Below, piece by piece: positions 28,227-37,131 of a stretch of DNA of 64,000 nucleotides (positions within the stretch are counted from its first letter, which is position 1; the number at the start of each line of letters is the position of its first letter). The translations under genes were made by a program, and so were the position numbers. This DNA comes from Demequina silvatica (lineage in GTDB: Bacteria > Actinomycetota > Actinomycetes > Actinomycetales > Demequinaceae), in NCBI RefSeq assembly GCF_000971215.1, contig NZ_BBMA01000006.1:186001-250000 (forward strand), in the 5' to 3' direction. Under the pieces are notes generated by a model. The model was given only the letters and a program-made list of their open reading frames with translations. It was not told where the DNA came from and made no database searches.

Positions 28227-29239
28227 GCGACGGTCTCCTTCGAGACGACGGCGGGCGCGGGATCGACGCCGGGGTCGAGCAGCTCCTCCGCGGGCTCCTC
28301 TCCCGCGGCGCGCTTGCGCAGGCGCGGGTCGGACAGGTCGTTGAGGCTCTCGCCCACGAGCGTGAGGCCCAGTACCACCAGCACGATCGCGGTGCCGGGG
28401 AACACGGCCGTCCACCACACGCCGCTGGAGACGTCGGCGACGGCCTTGTTGAGGTCGTAGCCCCACTCGGCGGCGGCGGTGGGCTCGATGCCGAAGCCCA
28501 GGAAGCCCAGGCCCGCGAGCGTGAGGATCGCCTCGGACGCGTTGAGCGTGAGGATGAGCGGCAGCGTGCGGGTCGAGTTGCGCAGCACGTGGCGCGTCAT
28601 GATGCGGACGTGGCTCGCGCCCACCACGCGGGCGGACTCGACGAACGCCTCGGACTTGACGCGGATCACCTCGGCGCGCGTGACGCGCAGGTACTGCGGG
28701 ATGAAGATCACAGTGATCGACAGCGCCGCGGCGAGGATGCCGCCCCACATCGAGGACTGCCCGCCGCTGATGACGATCGCGAGGACGATCGCGAGCAGCA
28801 GCGACGGGAACGCGTAGATCGCGTCGGCGATCACCACGAGGACCCGGTCGAGCCAGCCGCCGAAGTACCCGGCGACCAGGCCCAGCGCGACGCCGATGAG
28901 GATCGACGCGACCACCGCGACCACGATCACGAGCAGCGCGGTGCGGGAGCCCCAGATGAGGCGGGACAGGACGTCGAAGCCGCCCTGGGTGGTGCCGAGC
29001 AGGTGCTCGGCGGACGGCGGCTGGGTCGCGCCGAACGCGCCGTCGGGCCCGCGCAGCTGCGCGAAGCCGTAGGGCGCGAGGACGGGCGCGAGCAGCGCGG
29101 TGAGCAGGAACAGGCCCGTGAGCACGAGGCCCACGACCAGCATGCCGCGCTGCAGACCCACGGACTGGCGCAGGTGGGAGACCACGGGCACGCGCGCCCA
29201 CAGCGGGCGGCGGGACGATGCGGTGGCGGGGGTGGTCAT
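28223..29239 (-). CDS. peptide ABC importer permease, DppC type
   Basis: The 338-residue protein has about six membrane helices. An N-terminal extension precedes the first helix (about 30-52), as in DppC/OppC. The EAA loop that contacts the ATPase is at VESARVVGASHVRIMTRHVL (about 200-220). The C-terminal tail is long and acidic. It starts 2 bp after the DppB-type gene and overlaps the ATPase start, so the operon is tight. An exact signal word lies at codons 7-10 (29213), encoding Ala-Ser-Ser before the first helix. Confidence 0.92.
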   Translation of the reverse strand: MTTPATASSRRPLWARVPVVSHLRQSVGLQRGMLVVGLVLTGLFLLTALLAPVLAPYGFAQLRGPDGAFGATQPPSAEHLLGTTQGGFDVLSRLIWGSRTALLVIVVAVVASILIGVALGLVAGYFGGWLDRVLVVIADAIYAFPSLLLAIVLAIVISGGQSSMWGGILAAALSITVIFIPQYLRVTRAEVIRVKSEAFVESARVVGASHVRIMTRHVLRNSTRTLPLILTLNASEAILTLAGLGFLGFGIEPTAAAEWGYDLNKAVADVSSGVWWTAVFPGTAIVLVVLGLTLVGESLNDLSDPRLRKRAAGEEPAEELLDPGVDPAPAVVSKETVA

Positions 29240-29241
29240 GG

Positions 29242-30330
29242 TCAGTACCTCACCCTCGGGTCGAGGAGCGCCGCGATGATGTCGACGATGAAGTTGGTCA
29301 CGGCGACGATCACGGCGAGCACCACCACGATGCCCTGGACCGCCACGAAGTCGCGGGCCTGCAGGTACTGCGACAGCTGGAAGCCCAGGCCCTTCCACTC
29401 GAAGGTGGTCTCCGTGAGGACCGCGCCGCCGAGCAGCAGCGCGATCTGGAGGCCCACCACGGTGACGATGGGGATGAGCGCGGGCCGGTAGGCGTGCTTG
29501 CGCAGCAGGCGGCGCTCGGAGACGCCGCGCGAGCGGGCCGCGTCGACGTAGCCTGCACCGAACGTCGAGATCACGTTGGTGCGCACCACCCGCAGGAACA
29601 CGCCGGCGGTGAGCAGGCCGAGCGTGACGGCGGGCAGGATCGCGTGCTGGAGGACGTTGCCGAGCACCGCGGGGTCGCCGGTCCTGATGGCGTCGATGAG
29701 GTAGATGCCGGTCGCGCCGTCCCCGCGGGACAGCGTGAGCTCGGTGCGGGTGTCCGCGCGTCCCGCGACGGGCAGGACGTCGAGCCACACGGAGAAGATC
29801 AGCTTGAGGAGCAGTCCCGCGAAGAACACCGGCGTCGCGTAGGCGAGGATGCCGCCCACGCGGAAGATCGCGTCGGGCCAGCGGTCGCGGTGGAACGCGG
29901 CGAGGCGGCCGAGCGGGATGCCCACCAGGAACGCGACGATCAGCGCGTAGAACGCGAGCTCGAGCGTCGCGGCGCCGAACGTGGCGATCACCTCGGTGAC
30001 CTCGCGCCGGTCGGACAGCGTGGTGCCGAAGTCGCCGCTGAACACGCCGCCGAGGTAGTCGAGGTACTGCACCAGGATGGGGCGGTCGTAGCCCGCCTCA
30101 TGGATCCGTTCGGCGAGCTGGTCGGCGGGGAGCCGGCCGCCCTGAGCGGCGGTGATCGGGTCGCCCGTGAGGCGCATCAGCACGAAGACGGTGGTGACGA
30201 GGATGAAGACGGTGGGGACGATGAGCAGGGCGCGGACGGCGATGTAGCGTCCGAGCGACCCGCCGGGCTTCTTCGCCCAGGCGCGGGGTGCGCCCGCCCT
30301 GGCCGCGGGAGCGTCCGAGGTGGTGGTCAT
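29242..30330 (-). CDS. peptide ABC importer permease, DppB type
   Basis: The 362-residue protein has a first helix at about 29-52, then the extracytoplasmic region with LTGDPITAAQGG characteristic of DppB/OppB, and five further helices. The EAA loop is YVDAARSRGVSERRLLRKHA. ATG at 30330 gives the family's standard N-terminus; the frame to 30405 adds only a shadow peptide. It follows the binding-protein gene by 86 bp and precedes the DppC-type gene by 2 bp. Confidence 0.92.
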   Translation of the reverse strand: MTTTSDAPAARAGAPRAWAKKPGGSLGRYIAVRALLIVPTVFILVTTVFVLMRLTGDPITAAQGGRLPADQLAERIHEAGYDRPILVQYLDYLGGVFSGDFGTTLSDRREVTEVIATFGAATLELAFYALIVAFLVGIPLGRLAAFHRDRWPDAIFRVGGILAYATPVFFAGLLLKLIFSVWLDVLPVAGRADTRTELTLSRGDGATGIYLIDAIRTGDPAVLGNVLQHAILPAVTLGLLTAGVFLRVVRTNVISTFGAGYVDAARSRGVSERRLLRKHAYRPALIPIVTVVGLQIALLLGGAVLTETTFEWKGLGFQLSQYLQARDFVAVQGIVVVLAVIVAVTNFIVDIIAALLDPRVRY

Positions 30331-30416
30331 GCGAGGTCCAGACTGGCCGCGAGCGGCCCGAGGGAACGCCCAGGGGCGTGGGGAGGGCCGGACGGCCCTC
30401 CCCACGCCCGAGAGGT

Positions 30417-32081
30417 TCAGCCCTTGGCGAGGGCCGCGTAGCGGAACTTGAACGAAGCGTCGAGGGTGTCCTCGGCGCCGGTGACCGTGGTGCCGGTCAC
30501 CGCGACCTGGGCGCCCTGCAGCAGCGGCAGGGTGGACAGGTCCGCGGCCACGGTGTCCTGGATCTCCTCGATGATCCCGGCGCGCTCCGCCGGGTCGGCG
30601 GTGGTGGCCTGGGCGAGGATCAGCTCGTCCACGGTGGGGTTCGAGTAGTGGTTGCCCAGGAAGTTCTCCGTGAGGAAGAACGGCGTGAGGTAGTTATCCG
30701 CGTCCGAGTAGTCCGGGAACCAGCCGAGCTGGTAGGCCGGGTACACGTCCGAGGTGCGGTCCTTCGAGTACTGGACCCACTCGGTCGACTGGAGGTCGAC
30801 GGTGAACAGGCCGCTGGCCTCGAGCTGGTCCTTGACCAGCGCGTACTCGTCGGCCGAGCCCGAGCCGTAGTGGTCCGGGTTGTACTGCAGGCTGAGCGCG
30901 ACGGGGGTCTCCACGCCGGCCTCCTCGAGCGTGGCCGCGGCCTTGTCGAGGTCGGGCGCGCCCGCGCCGTCGCCGTAGAGCTCCTTGAGCGACTCGGTGG
31001 CGCCGGTGAGGCCCGCCGGGACGTAGGAGTACAGCGGGGTGAAGGTGCCCTGGTAGACCTGGTCCGCGATCTCCTGACGGTCCACGATGTCCGCCACCGC
31101 CTGGCGCACGGCCAGCGACTTCGCCTCGTCGGCCTCGGCCGTGGTGGCGCCGTACGGCATGGTGTCGAAGTTGAAGACGATGTAGCGGATCTCGCCGCCG
31201 GGGCCGTCGACGACGTTGACGTTCTCGTCCTCGCGCAGGTCGGCGACGTCGGTCGCGGACAGCGAGCGGAACGCGACGTCGATGTTGCCCTGCTGGATGT
31301 CGAGCTTTAGGTTCGACTCCTCGGCGTAGTACTTCACGTCCACGATCGGCGTGATCGCGGCGCCCAGGAGGCCCTGGTAGTCCGCGTTGACCTCGTAGCT
31401 GAGGAGGTTGTTCTGGTCGTAGTCGGTGATGACGTACTGACCGGCGAACGCGTTGCCCGCGACGATGTCGGCGTCCGGGGTCAGCGCGTCGGCGGCGAAG
31501 ACCTCCTCGTCGACGATCGGCCCGGCGGGCGAGGACAGGATCTGCGGGAACACCTGGTCGTTCTCGGACTTCAGGTGGAACACGACCGTGACGTCGTCCA
31601 CGGCCTCGACCGAGTCGAGGTTGTACAGCAGCGAGCCGGGGCCGTTGCCGTCGTCCGCGCCCGACGCGAAGATCGAGAGCATGCGGTCGAAGGTGAACTT
31701 CACGTCGGAGGACGTGAGGTCGTGGCCGTTCGCGAACGTGAGGCCCGGCTTGAGGACCACGGTGTACTCGGTGGGGCCGGTGAACTCGGCGGACTCCGCG
31801 ATGTCGGGCTCGACGTCGGGGCTGCCGTACGGCGTGTTGAGCAGGAACGGGTACACCTGGTTCATCACCGCGAACGAGCCGTTGTCGTACGAGCCGGCGG
31901 GGTCGATGGTGGTGATCTTGTCGGTGGTGCCGACGATGATCGACTCGGCGGTCTCGACCTCGCCCGCGGGGGCGCTGGAGTCGGACTCGGAGTCGCCGCC
32001 GGAGCAGGCCGCGAGGGTGAGCGCGGATGCTGCGATGCCGGCCATGAAGGCCGCGCGACGGAGGTTGGACGGGTACGGCAT
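30417..32081 (-). CDS. peptide ABC importer solute-binding lipoprotein (SBP_bac_5)
   Basis: The protein has 554 residues. The signal peptide ends at the lipobox LTLAAC (Cys26), so it is tethered outside the membrane. Family landmarks include IVGTTDKITTIDPAGSYDNG at the mature start, YTVVLKPGLTFANGHDLTSSDV and the fold-closing LGWFPDYSDADNYL. It binds oligopeptides or a similar solute and delivers it to the two permeases downstream. GGAAGGAAG precedes the ATG. It is first in the operon, with the promoter somewhere in the 528-bp gap upstream. Confidence 0.93.
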   Translation of the reverse strand: MPYPSNLRRAAFMAGIAASALTLAACSGGDSESDSSAPAGEVETAESIIVGTTDKITTIDPAGSYDNGSFAVMNQVYPFLLNTPYGSPDVEPDIAESAEFTGPTEYTVVLKPGLTFANGHDLTSSDVKFTFDRMLSIFASGADDGNGPGSLLYNLDSVEAVDDVTVVFHLKSENDQVFPQILSSPAGPIVDEEVFAADALTPDADIVAGNAFAGQYVITDYDQNNLLSYEVNADYQGLLGAAITPIVDVKYYAEESNLKLDIQQGNIDVAFRSLSATDVADLREDENVNVVDGPGGEIRYIVFNFDTMPYGATTAEADEAKSLAVRQAVADIVDRQEIADQVYQGTFTPLYSYVPAGLTGATESLKELYGDGAGAPDLDKAAATLEEAGVETPVALSLQYNPDHYGSGSADEYALVKDQLEASGLFTVDLQSTEWVQYSKDRTSDVYPAYQLGWFPDYSDADNYLTPFFLTENFLGNHYSNPTVDELILAQATTADPAERAGIIEEIQDTVAADLSTLPLLQGAQVAVTGTTVTGAEDTLDASFKFRYAALAKG

Positions 32082-32609
32082 CGGTACTTCCTTCCTGAGG
32101 TCCAACGGCCTGCGAGGTATCGCTGCGGCCGTGGGATGAATTCCTAGCACCACGTGCCTCAATCCGAGCGGGCGTGCCGGGTTTATTTACAGCCCTGCAA
32201 CATTTCGCCGCTTCCGTCCCGTCTAGCGTGACCGAATCGTTACGAAGGTGGACGCCGAGGTCCGAATGGTGAGACGACCGACAGGAACGGGTGGATCAGA
32301 TGTCCGATTCGCCCCGTCTGGGACCGCTCCCAAACGTCGTCATCCCTGTGAAGTGAGGGCCCCTCTCCCAATTGGCGAAAAAGTGGCCAACGTGGCGAAA
32401 AACGGCGCCGGAAGTGATGGACGCGTACCTCGGGGAGCCCTATGCTGTTCAACGGCGACGGGCCGGATCACCGCCCGGATCGCCGAAGACGTCCCCGGGG
32501 CGGGACGGCCGCGGTGCCCCCCAGCGCAGCCGACCCCCCGGGGCACCTTCGTCTTCGGGCCCCTCTCACGCGGGAGGCGCGTCACCTGCGACGCGCGGCC
32601 CCCGAGCCC
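32082..32609. other. 528-bp regulatory gap upstream of the peptide importer
   Basis: No gene is supported. The stretch 32170-32410 is markedly AT-richer than its surroundings and probably holds the importer promoter. TGGCGAAAAA occurs at 32373 and again at 32393, a 20-bp (two helical turns) direct repeat that could be an operator. At 32484-32557 nested arms CGAAGACG/CGTCTTCG and GGTGCCCC/GGGGCACC form a large stem just after the PAP2 stop, probably its terminator. Confidence 0.5.
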
Positions 32610-33350
32610 TCAGGCCCAGTCGACCGGCGCATCGTCCTCCTCGGACAGCGGCCGCGGCCGCTCGGGCGGGTCGCGGCGCTCGAGCCAGAGGTCGTGCCAG
32701 CGCTCGACCGCGACCACCAGGCCCAGCACCACCACCGCGGCGCACACGCCCGCGAGCACGTCCGTGAGGAAGTGGTAGCCCAGATACATGCGGCTCGCTC
32801 CCACGAGCCCGATGATGCCGAACGCCAGCACCGTCCAGCCGGCCAGCGCCCAGGAGGCCTCCGCGTCCTCGTGCCACAGCAGGTAGCCGACCACCAGCAC
32901 CAGCGTCGCGGCGCCGATGGTGTGGCCCGACGGGAACGAGCCCGACGTCTCGCCGCCCGGGATCGACATGAACTCCTGGCCGGGGCGCGAGCGGCCCACG
33001 GTCGCCTTGAGGACCACGGACAGCCCCGTCGACAGCACCATCGCGCCCACCAGCACCGCCGGCTCCCACCAGCGGCCGGACAGGCGCCACCACAGCAGCG
33101 CGATCACGGTCACCACCAGGGGCAGCAGGAACGGCCCGAACAAGTTGGTGACCGCGGTGAAGAACGTGGTGAGACCGGGGCTGCGGTTGGCGGCCAGCCA
33201 CTCGAGCAGCGGCTGGTCGACCAGGTACAGGTCCTCCTGCTCGACCACCCAGTCGAGCAGCCCGACGAACCCGGCGACGCCGAGCACCACCAGGATCAGG
33301 CCCGGCCACACGGCCGAGGCGACGTCCCGCGCACGCATCCGCTGAGTCAT
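32610..33350 (-). CDS. PAP2-family membrane phosphatase
   Basis: The 246-residue protein has about six helices. The three catalytic motifs are intact: K115-x6-R122-P123, PSGH at 140-143, and S186-R187 with H193 and D197. Such enzymes dephosphorylate phosphatidic acid, undecaprenyl pyrophosphate or related lipids on the outer face. The final residues read EEDDAPVDWA, where Asp-Asp-Ala is an exact signal word (32628). TAGGGT six bases before the ATG suggests a leaderless message. Confidence 0.92.
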   Translation of the reverse strand: MTQRMRARDVASAVWPGLILVVLGVAGFVGLLDWVVEQEDLYLVDQPLLEWLAANRSPGLTTFFTAVTNLFGPFLLPLVVTVIALLWWRLSGRWWEPAVLVGAMVLSTGLSVVLKATVGRSRPGQEFMSIPGGETSGSFPSGHTIGAATLVLVVGYLLWHEDAEASWALAGWTVLAFGIIGLVGASRMYLGYHFLTDVLAGVCAAVVVLGLVVAVERWHDLWLERRDPPERPRPLSEEDDAPVDWA

Positions 33351-33356
33351 CAGGCC

Positions 33357-33362
33357 ACCCTA
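33357..33362 (-). promoter_or_regulatory. leaderless -10 element TAGGGT
   Basis: TAGGGT ends 6 nt before the ATG of the PAP2 gene at 33350. No ribosome site is visible. Confidence 0.45.
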
Positions 33363-33402
33363 GGCATGTCCGGGCCGGATCCCGGGATGGCACGATGACG
33401 CC

Positions 33403-33861
33403 ATGCACATCTCCGCAACCGACCCCGCCACCCCCGACGTGGTCGAGCTCCTCACCGAGCACCTGGCGGACATGCACGCCACGTCGCCCGCGTGCTCGGT
33501 GCACGCGCTCGACGTCGAGCGGCTGCGGGCGCCGCACGTGACGTTCGTGGCCGCGAGGGACGATGCAGGGGTCCTGCTGGGCGTGGGCGCGCTGGCCGAT
33601 CTGGGCGAGGGTCACGCGGAGCTCAAGTCGATGCGCACCGCGACCGCGGCGCGCGGCCGGGGCGTCGCCGCCGCGGTGGTGGAGGAGCTGCTCGGCGTCG
33701 CGCGGCAGCGCGGGGTCGCGCGCGTGAGCCTCGAGACGGGGACGGGCGAGTACTTCTCCGCCGCGCACCGTCTCTACGAGCGCGCCGGGTTCACGGAGTG
33801 CGGCCCGTTCGGGAGCTACACGCTCGACCCGTTCTCGCGGTTCTACACGCGCGTGGTGTGA
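33403..33861 (+). CDS. GNAT-family N-acetyltransferase
   Basis: The 152-residue protein has GHAELKSMRT, then ARGRGVAAAVVEELLGVAR, which is the acetyl-CoA pyrophosphate loop (R-G-x-G-V-A) and following helix. GEYFSAAHRLYERAGF and the GPFGSY end are typical of YsnE/PaiA-like acetyltransferases. The substrate is unknown. It is divergent from the PAP2 gene. A near copy of the signal word (33558) reads Arg-Asp-Asp-Ala. Confidence 0.88.
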   Translation: MHISATDPATPDVVELLTEHLADMHATSPACSVHALDVERLRAPHVTFVAARDDAGVLLGVGALADLGEGHAELKSMRTATAARGRGVAAAVVEELLGVARQRGVARVSLETGTGEYFSAAHRLYERAGFTECGPFGSYTLDPFSRFYTRVV

Positions 33862-34006
33862 CCCCAGCCCAGCAGCGCGATGACTTCCAATGACGTTTGT
33901 GACAGGAGTGTCGGAGATCGACTCGTGAGGCGTTCACATCCTTCACACGAGGACCATCGCGTCACATCTGTCATCGGCAGTCGACGCGCTGGCAGGCCGC
34001 GCGTGC

Positions 34007-35662
34007 TCACCCCTTGAGGTCGCGCCTCACGTAACCCGCGACCCCTGCCGCGAACAGAGCCGCCGCCGCGCCGAAGAGCACCACGGGCTGGTACCAGTAC
34101 AGGCCGTTGTCGAGCGGGAACTCCCACGTGTAGTAGTAGAAGGGCGAGAGGTGCGCGAGGGGGACCAGCGCATCGTTCACCGCGGCGAAGGCGGTCAGCG
34201 CCCACCCGATCACCGCGACCCCGGTGCCCGCACCCGTCGCGATGCGCGGCACGCCGGTGAGCCCGCCGGCCAGGAACGCCGCACCGCCCAGGACGGCGCC
34301 GAGGCCCCACACCAGCACGCCGGTCGCCGCGATGTTCGCGTAGCTCATCCCGAGCCCGGCGATCCAGTTGCCGAGCGCGATGCCCGCCGTCACGGCGACC
34401 GCGATCACCAGCGCGACCACGAGGGTCGCGATCGCGCGTCGCCACGCCACCTGCGCGCGCGACAGCGGCGAGCCCAGCAGCACCGCGATGGTGCGGCGGC
34501 GCTCCTCGCCCGCGAGCGCGCCGCCGGCGGAGATGGCAGCGACCGCGACCGCGATGGGCACCGTGATGGACAGCATCTCGCCGTGGTACCAGCCCTCGGG
34601 CCGGGAGTAGTCGGCGAAGCCCACCATGGCCATGACCTTGTCGGGGAACGCGCCGGCGAACTCGCCGATGAAGTCGGACATCAGCGTGAACAGCGGCCCC
34701 ATGATCACCGTCATGACGAAGATGCCGCCGCCCGCGATGGTGAGGATGGCGCGGCTCTCGCTGAGCGCCTTGCCCACGATCCCGCGCGTGCTGGAGGTCC
34801 CGCGCAGCAGCTCGAGCGCCTTGGCGACGCGCGCGTCCTCGGTGAGGCGGGCGACCAGCGCGATGGACCTCTCCCCCGCGAGCAGGTCGCGGCGCAGGTA
34901 GAGGACCCAGCCGACCAGGACGAGCGCTGCGGAGATCGCGGTGAGCACGCCCACCTGCGCCCAGTCGGTGCCGTTCGCCAGCGGCGCGGCGCCCTTGATG
35001 TAGTACCAGGGGAAGATCTTCGCCCAGTCCTCCCAGCCCTCGATCATGGGCAGCAGCCCCGACGCGAAGAAGGACACCACCAGGAAGCCGGTGGCCGCGC
35101 CCGAGGCGATGCGCTGGTGCCCCGTCGCGGCGCCGAGCGCGAAGGCGACGGCGCCGTAGAGCACGGCGACCGCGGTGACGTGGAGGGTGGCGGCGCCGAT
35201 GTTGACCGCCTCGGTGGACTCCCCGAACGCGACGATCGACAGCGCGTAGCCCGCCCAGGCGGCCAGGTTGACGGCGACCGCGATGGTGAGAGCGGCGAGC
35301 CCCTTCGAGGCGAGCAGGCGGGTGCGCGAGCGGGGCGCGGTGGTGAGGACGTTCATGGTGCCGTCGCCCTCCTCGCCCGCGAGCGCGGCGGCGCCCATCG
35401 AGATCGCGATGCCGGCGACCACGAACGGGCCGATGAAGTTGAACATCATGCTGAGCATGAGGCCCGCGGTGCCGGCGTCGCCGGTGATGCCCACGAGGTC
35501 CGTGTAGAAGGCCGGCATCTCGTCGAAGAAGGACACCGCGTCGTCGCCCAGGCCCGCGTAGGCCCACATGCCGAACACCGCGACGAACCACAGCGAGGAG
35601 ACGCCTATGAGCGCCCCGACCGCGCGGTCGCGGATGGTCTTGAGGTAGAGCGTCCGGAGCAT
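34007..35662 (-). CDS. ABC-2 type exporter permease, duplicated
   Basis: The 551-residue protein has about 12 membrane helices in two similar halves. Each half begins with a basic cytoplasmic stretch (YLKTIRDRAVGALIG; VGKALSESRAILTIAG) and contains an ALAGEE motif followed by a short RT sequence (LAGEEGDGTMNVL; LAGEERRRTIAVL). It is thus a fused pair of ABC-2 permease units and probably works with a dimer of the ATPase encoded upstream. Its ATG shares one base with the ATPase stop (TGATG). It likely exports a drug, antibiotic or lipid; the substrate is not evident. Confidence 0.88.
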   Translation of the reverse strand: MLRTLYLKTIRDRAVGALIGVSSLWFVAVFGMWAYAGLGDDAVSFFDEMPAFYTDLVGITGDAGTAGLMLSMMFNFIGPFVVAGIAISMGAAALAGEEGDGTMNVLTTAPRSRTRLLASKGLAALTIAVAVNLAAWAGYALSIVAFGESTEAVNIGAATLHVTAVAVLYGAVAFALGAATGHQRIASGAATGFLVVSFFASGLLPMIEGWEDWAKIFPWYYIKGAAPLANGTDWAQVGVLTAISAALVLVGWVLYLRRDLLAGERSIALVARLTEDARVAKALELLRGTSSTRGIVGKALSESRAILTIAGGGIFVMTVIMGPLFTLMSDFIGEFAGAFPDKVMAMVGFADYSRPEGWYHGEMLSITVPIAVAVAAISAGGALAGEERRRTIAVLLGSPLSRAQVAWRRAIATLVVALVIAVAVTAGIALGNWIAGLGMSYANIAATGVLVWGLGAVLGGAAFLAGGLTGVPRIATGAGTGVAVIGWALTAFAAVNDALVPLAHLSPFYYYTWEFPLDNGLYWYQPVVLFGAAAALFAAGVAGYVRRDLKG

Positions 35663-36576
35663 CACACCACCTCCGCCTCCGCGACCTCGTCGCGGTAGAA
35701 CTCGAGGAAGATCTCGTCGAGGTCGACCGAGGAGGACTCGAGCGAGAGCACGTCGTGCGCGGTGGCCACGCGTAGCAGCGGGCCCATCGAGCCCTCGTAC
35801 TGCGCGGTGACGCGGGCGCCCTCCGCCACGACCCCGTGGACGCCCTCGACGCCGTCGAACGCGCCCGCGGGGACGGGCGAGGCGAACTCGAGCGTGACCC
35901 GGCGCAGCGCCTTGTCCATGAGCTCGCTCATCCGCTCGACCGCGATGAGGTGGCCGCGGCGGATGAAGCCCACGCGGTCCGCGACGCGCTCGACCTCGGA
36001 CAGGGTGTGGCTGGAGAGGAACACCGTGCTGCCCTCCGCCACGTGCTCCCGCATGAGCGTGTGGAACTCGAGCTGGACCAGCGGGTCGAGGCCGGTGATC
36101 GGCTCGTCGAGGATGACCACCTCGGGACGGTTCATGAACGCCTGGATCAGCCCCACCTTCTGGCGGTTGCCGCTCGACAGCTCGCCGACCTTCTTGGACA
36201 GGTCCGCGTCGAAGCGGTCCGCGAGGGTGTCCACCCACGCCCAGTCGACGCCGCCGCGCAGGTTCGCGAGGAACTGCAGCGTCTCGCGACCGGTGAGGTT
36301 CGGGTACAGCGCCAGGTCCGAGGGCAGGAAGCCCAGGTGGCGGCGGATCTCCACGGCGTCGCGCCGCGAGTCCAGCCCGACGATGCGGCACTCGCCTTCC
36401 GAGGGACGGATGAGATCGAGGAGGCACCGGATGGTGGTGGACTTCCCGGCCCCGTTGGGGCCGAGGAAGCCGAAGATCTCGCCGCGCTCGATGGTGAGCG
36501 ACACGTCCTGCACGGCGGCGAGGTCGCCGAACCTCTTGGTGAGCGCGACGGTCTCGATGGCGGGGGTGGCGGTCAT
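35662..36576 (-). CDS. ABC exporter ATP-binding protein
   Basis: The protein has 304 residues. Walker A is GPNGAGKST at 39-47, the signature is LSSGNRQK (a variant of LSGGQ seen in antibiotic-type exporters), and Walker B is VVILDEPITGLDP. The C-terminal 80 residues form the extra domain of drug-exporter ATPases. The ATG overlaps the stop of the regulator gene (ATGA). It energises the duplicated permease downstream. Confidence 0.92.
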   Translation of the reverse strand: MTATPAIETVALTKRFGDLAAVQDVSLTIERGEIFGFLGPNGAGKSTTIRCLLDLIRPSEGECRIVGLDSRRDAVEIRRHLGFLPSDLALYPNLTGRETLQFLANLRGGVDWAWVDTLADRFDADLSKKVGELSSGNRQKVGLIQAFMNRPEVVILDEPITGLDPLVQLEFHTLMREHVAEGSTVFLSSHTLSEVERVADRVGFIRRGHLIAVERMSELMDKALRRVTLEFASPVPAGAFDGVEGVHGVVAEGARVTAQYEGSMGPLLRVATAHDVLSLESSSVDLDEIFLEFYRDEVAEAEVV

Positions 36577-37031
36577 GACGGTCCCTTCGTGAGGTTCGCT
36601 TGCATGCGCTCGAGCAGCGGCGGCCACTCGCGCGCGAAGAAGTCGGCCAGGTCGGCGAGCTCCGTGACGCGCTCGGGGCGGTCCCGGGGGAGCACCGGTC
36701 CGGCGGCGCGCGCGATGTCGCCCATCGCGTGGATGCGCCCGAGCTCGGAGGACATCACCTCGAACCACGCACCCGGGCGTAGGCGGTAGCGCTGCGTGCG
36801 GTCCCCGCGGACCCGGACCTGCTCGACCATGCCCAGCTGGACGTGCGCGCGCAGCTGGGTGGACACGGTGCCGGCGCTCAGCCCCAGGTCCTCGGCGATC
36901 TGCGCCTGGGTGCGCTCCGCGGGCTCGCAGATCATCAGCCAGCCCAGGATCTCCGCCCATGCGCGCGCCGACCCGAACATGGTGAAGAACGTGGCGACCT
37001 TGTCCACGTACTGGTGCTGCGCATCGTTCAT
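36573..37031 (-). CDS. GbsR/MarR-type winged-helix regulator
   Basis: The protein has 152 residues. The helix-turn-helix lies at about 40-65 ([20 protein letters not shown]), followed by a wing with [12 protein letters not shown] and a C-terminal helical domain for dimerisation. It is first in the exporter operon and so is probably an autoregulator that senses the exporter's substrate. ATG at 37031 fits the family start ([16 protein letters not shown]); the frame to 37502 is a shadow of ppk. Confidence 0.85.
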   Translation of the reverse strand: MNDAQHQYVDKVATFFTMFGSARAWAEILGWLMICEPAERTQAQIAEDLGLSAGTVSTQLRAHVQLGMVEQVRVRGDRTQRYRLRPGAWFEVMSSELGRIHAMGDIARAAGPVLPRDRPERVTELADLADFFAREWPPLLERMQANLTKGPS

Positions 37032-37131
37032 CGACACGATTTCAGTATCACCTGAACTCACTGAAGCGGGCAAGCGGGGGCGGGGCGGCGCGGGGGTAGC
37101 GAGCGCCCGGCGCGCGTGGAAGCATGGCCCC

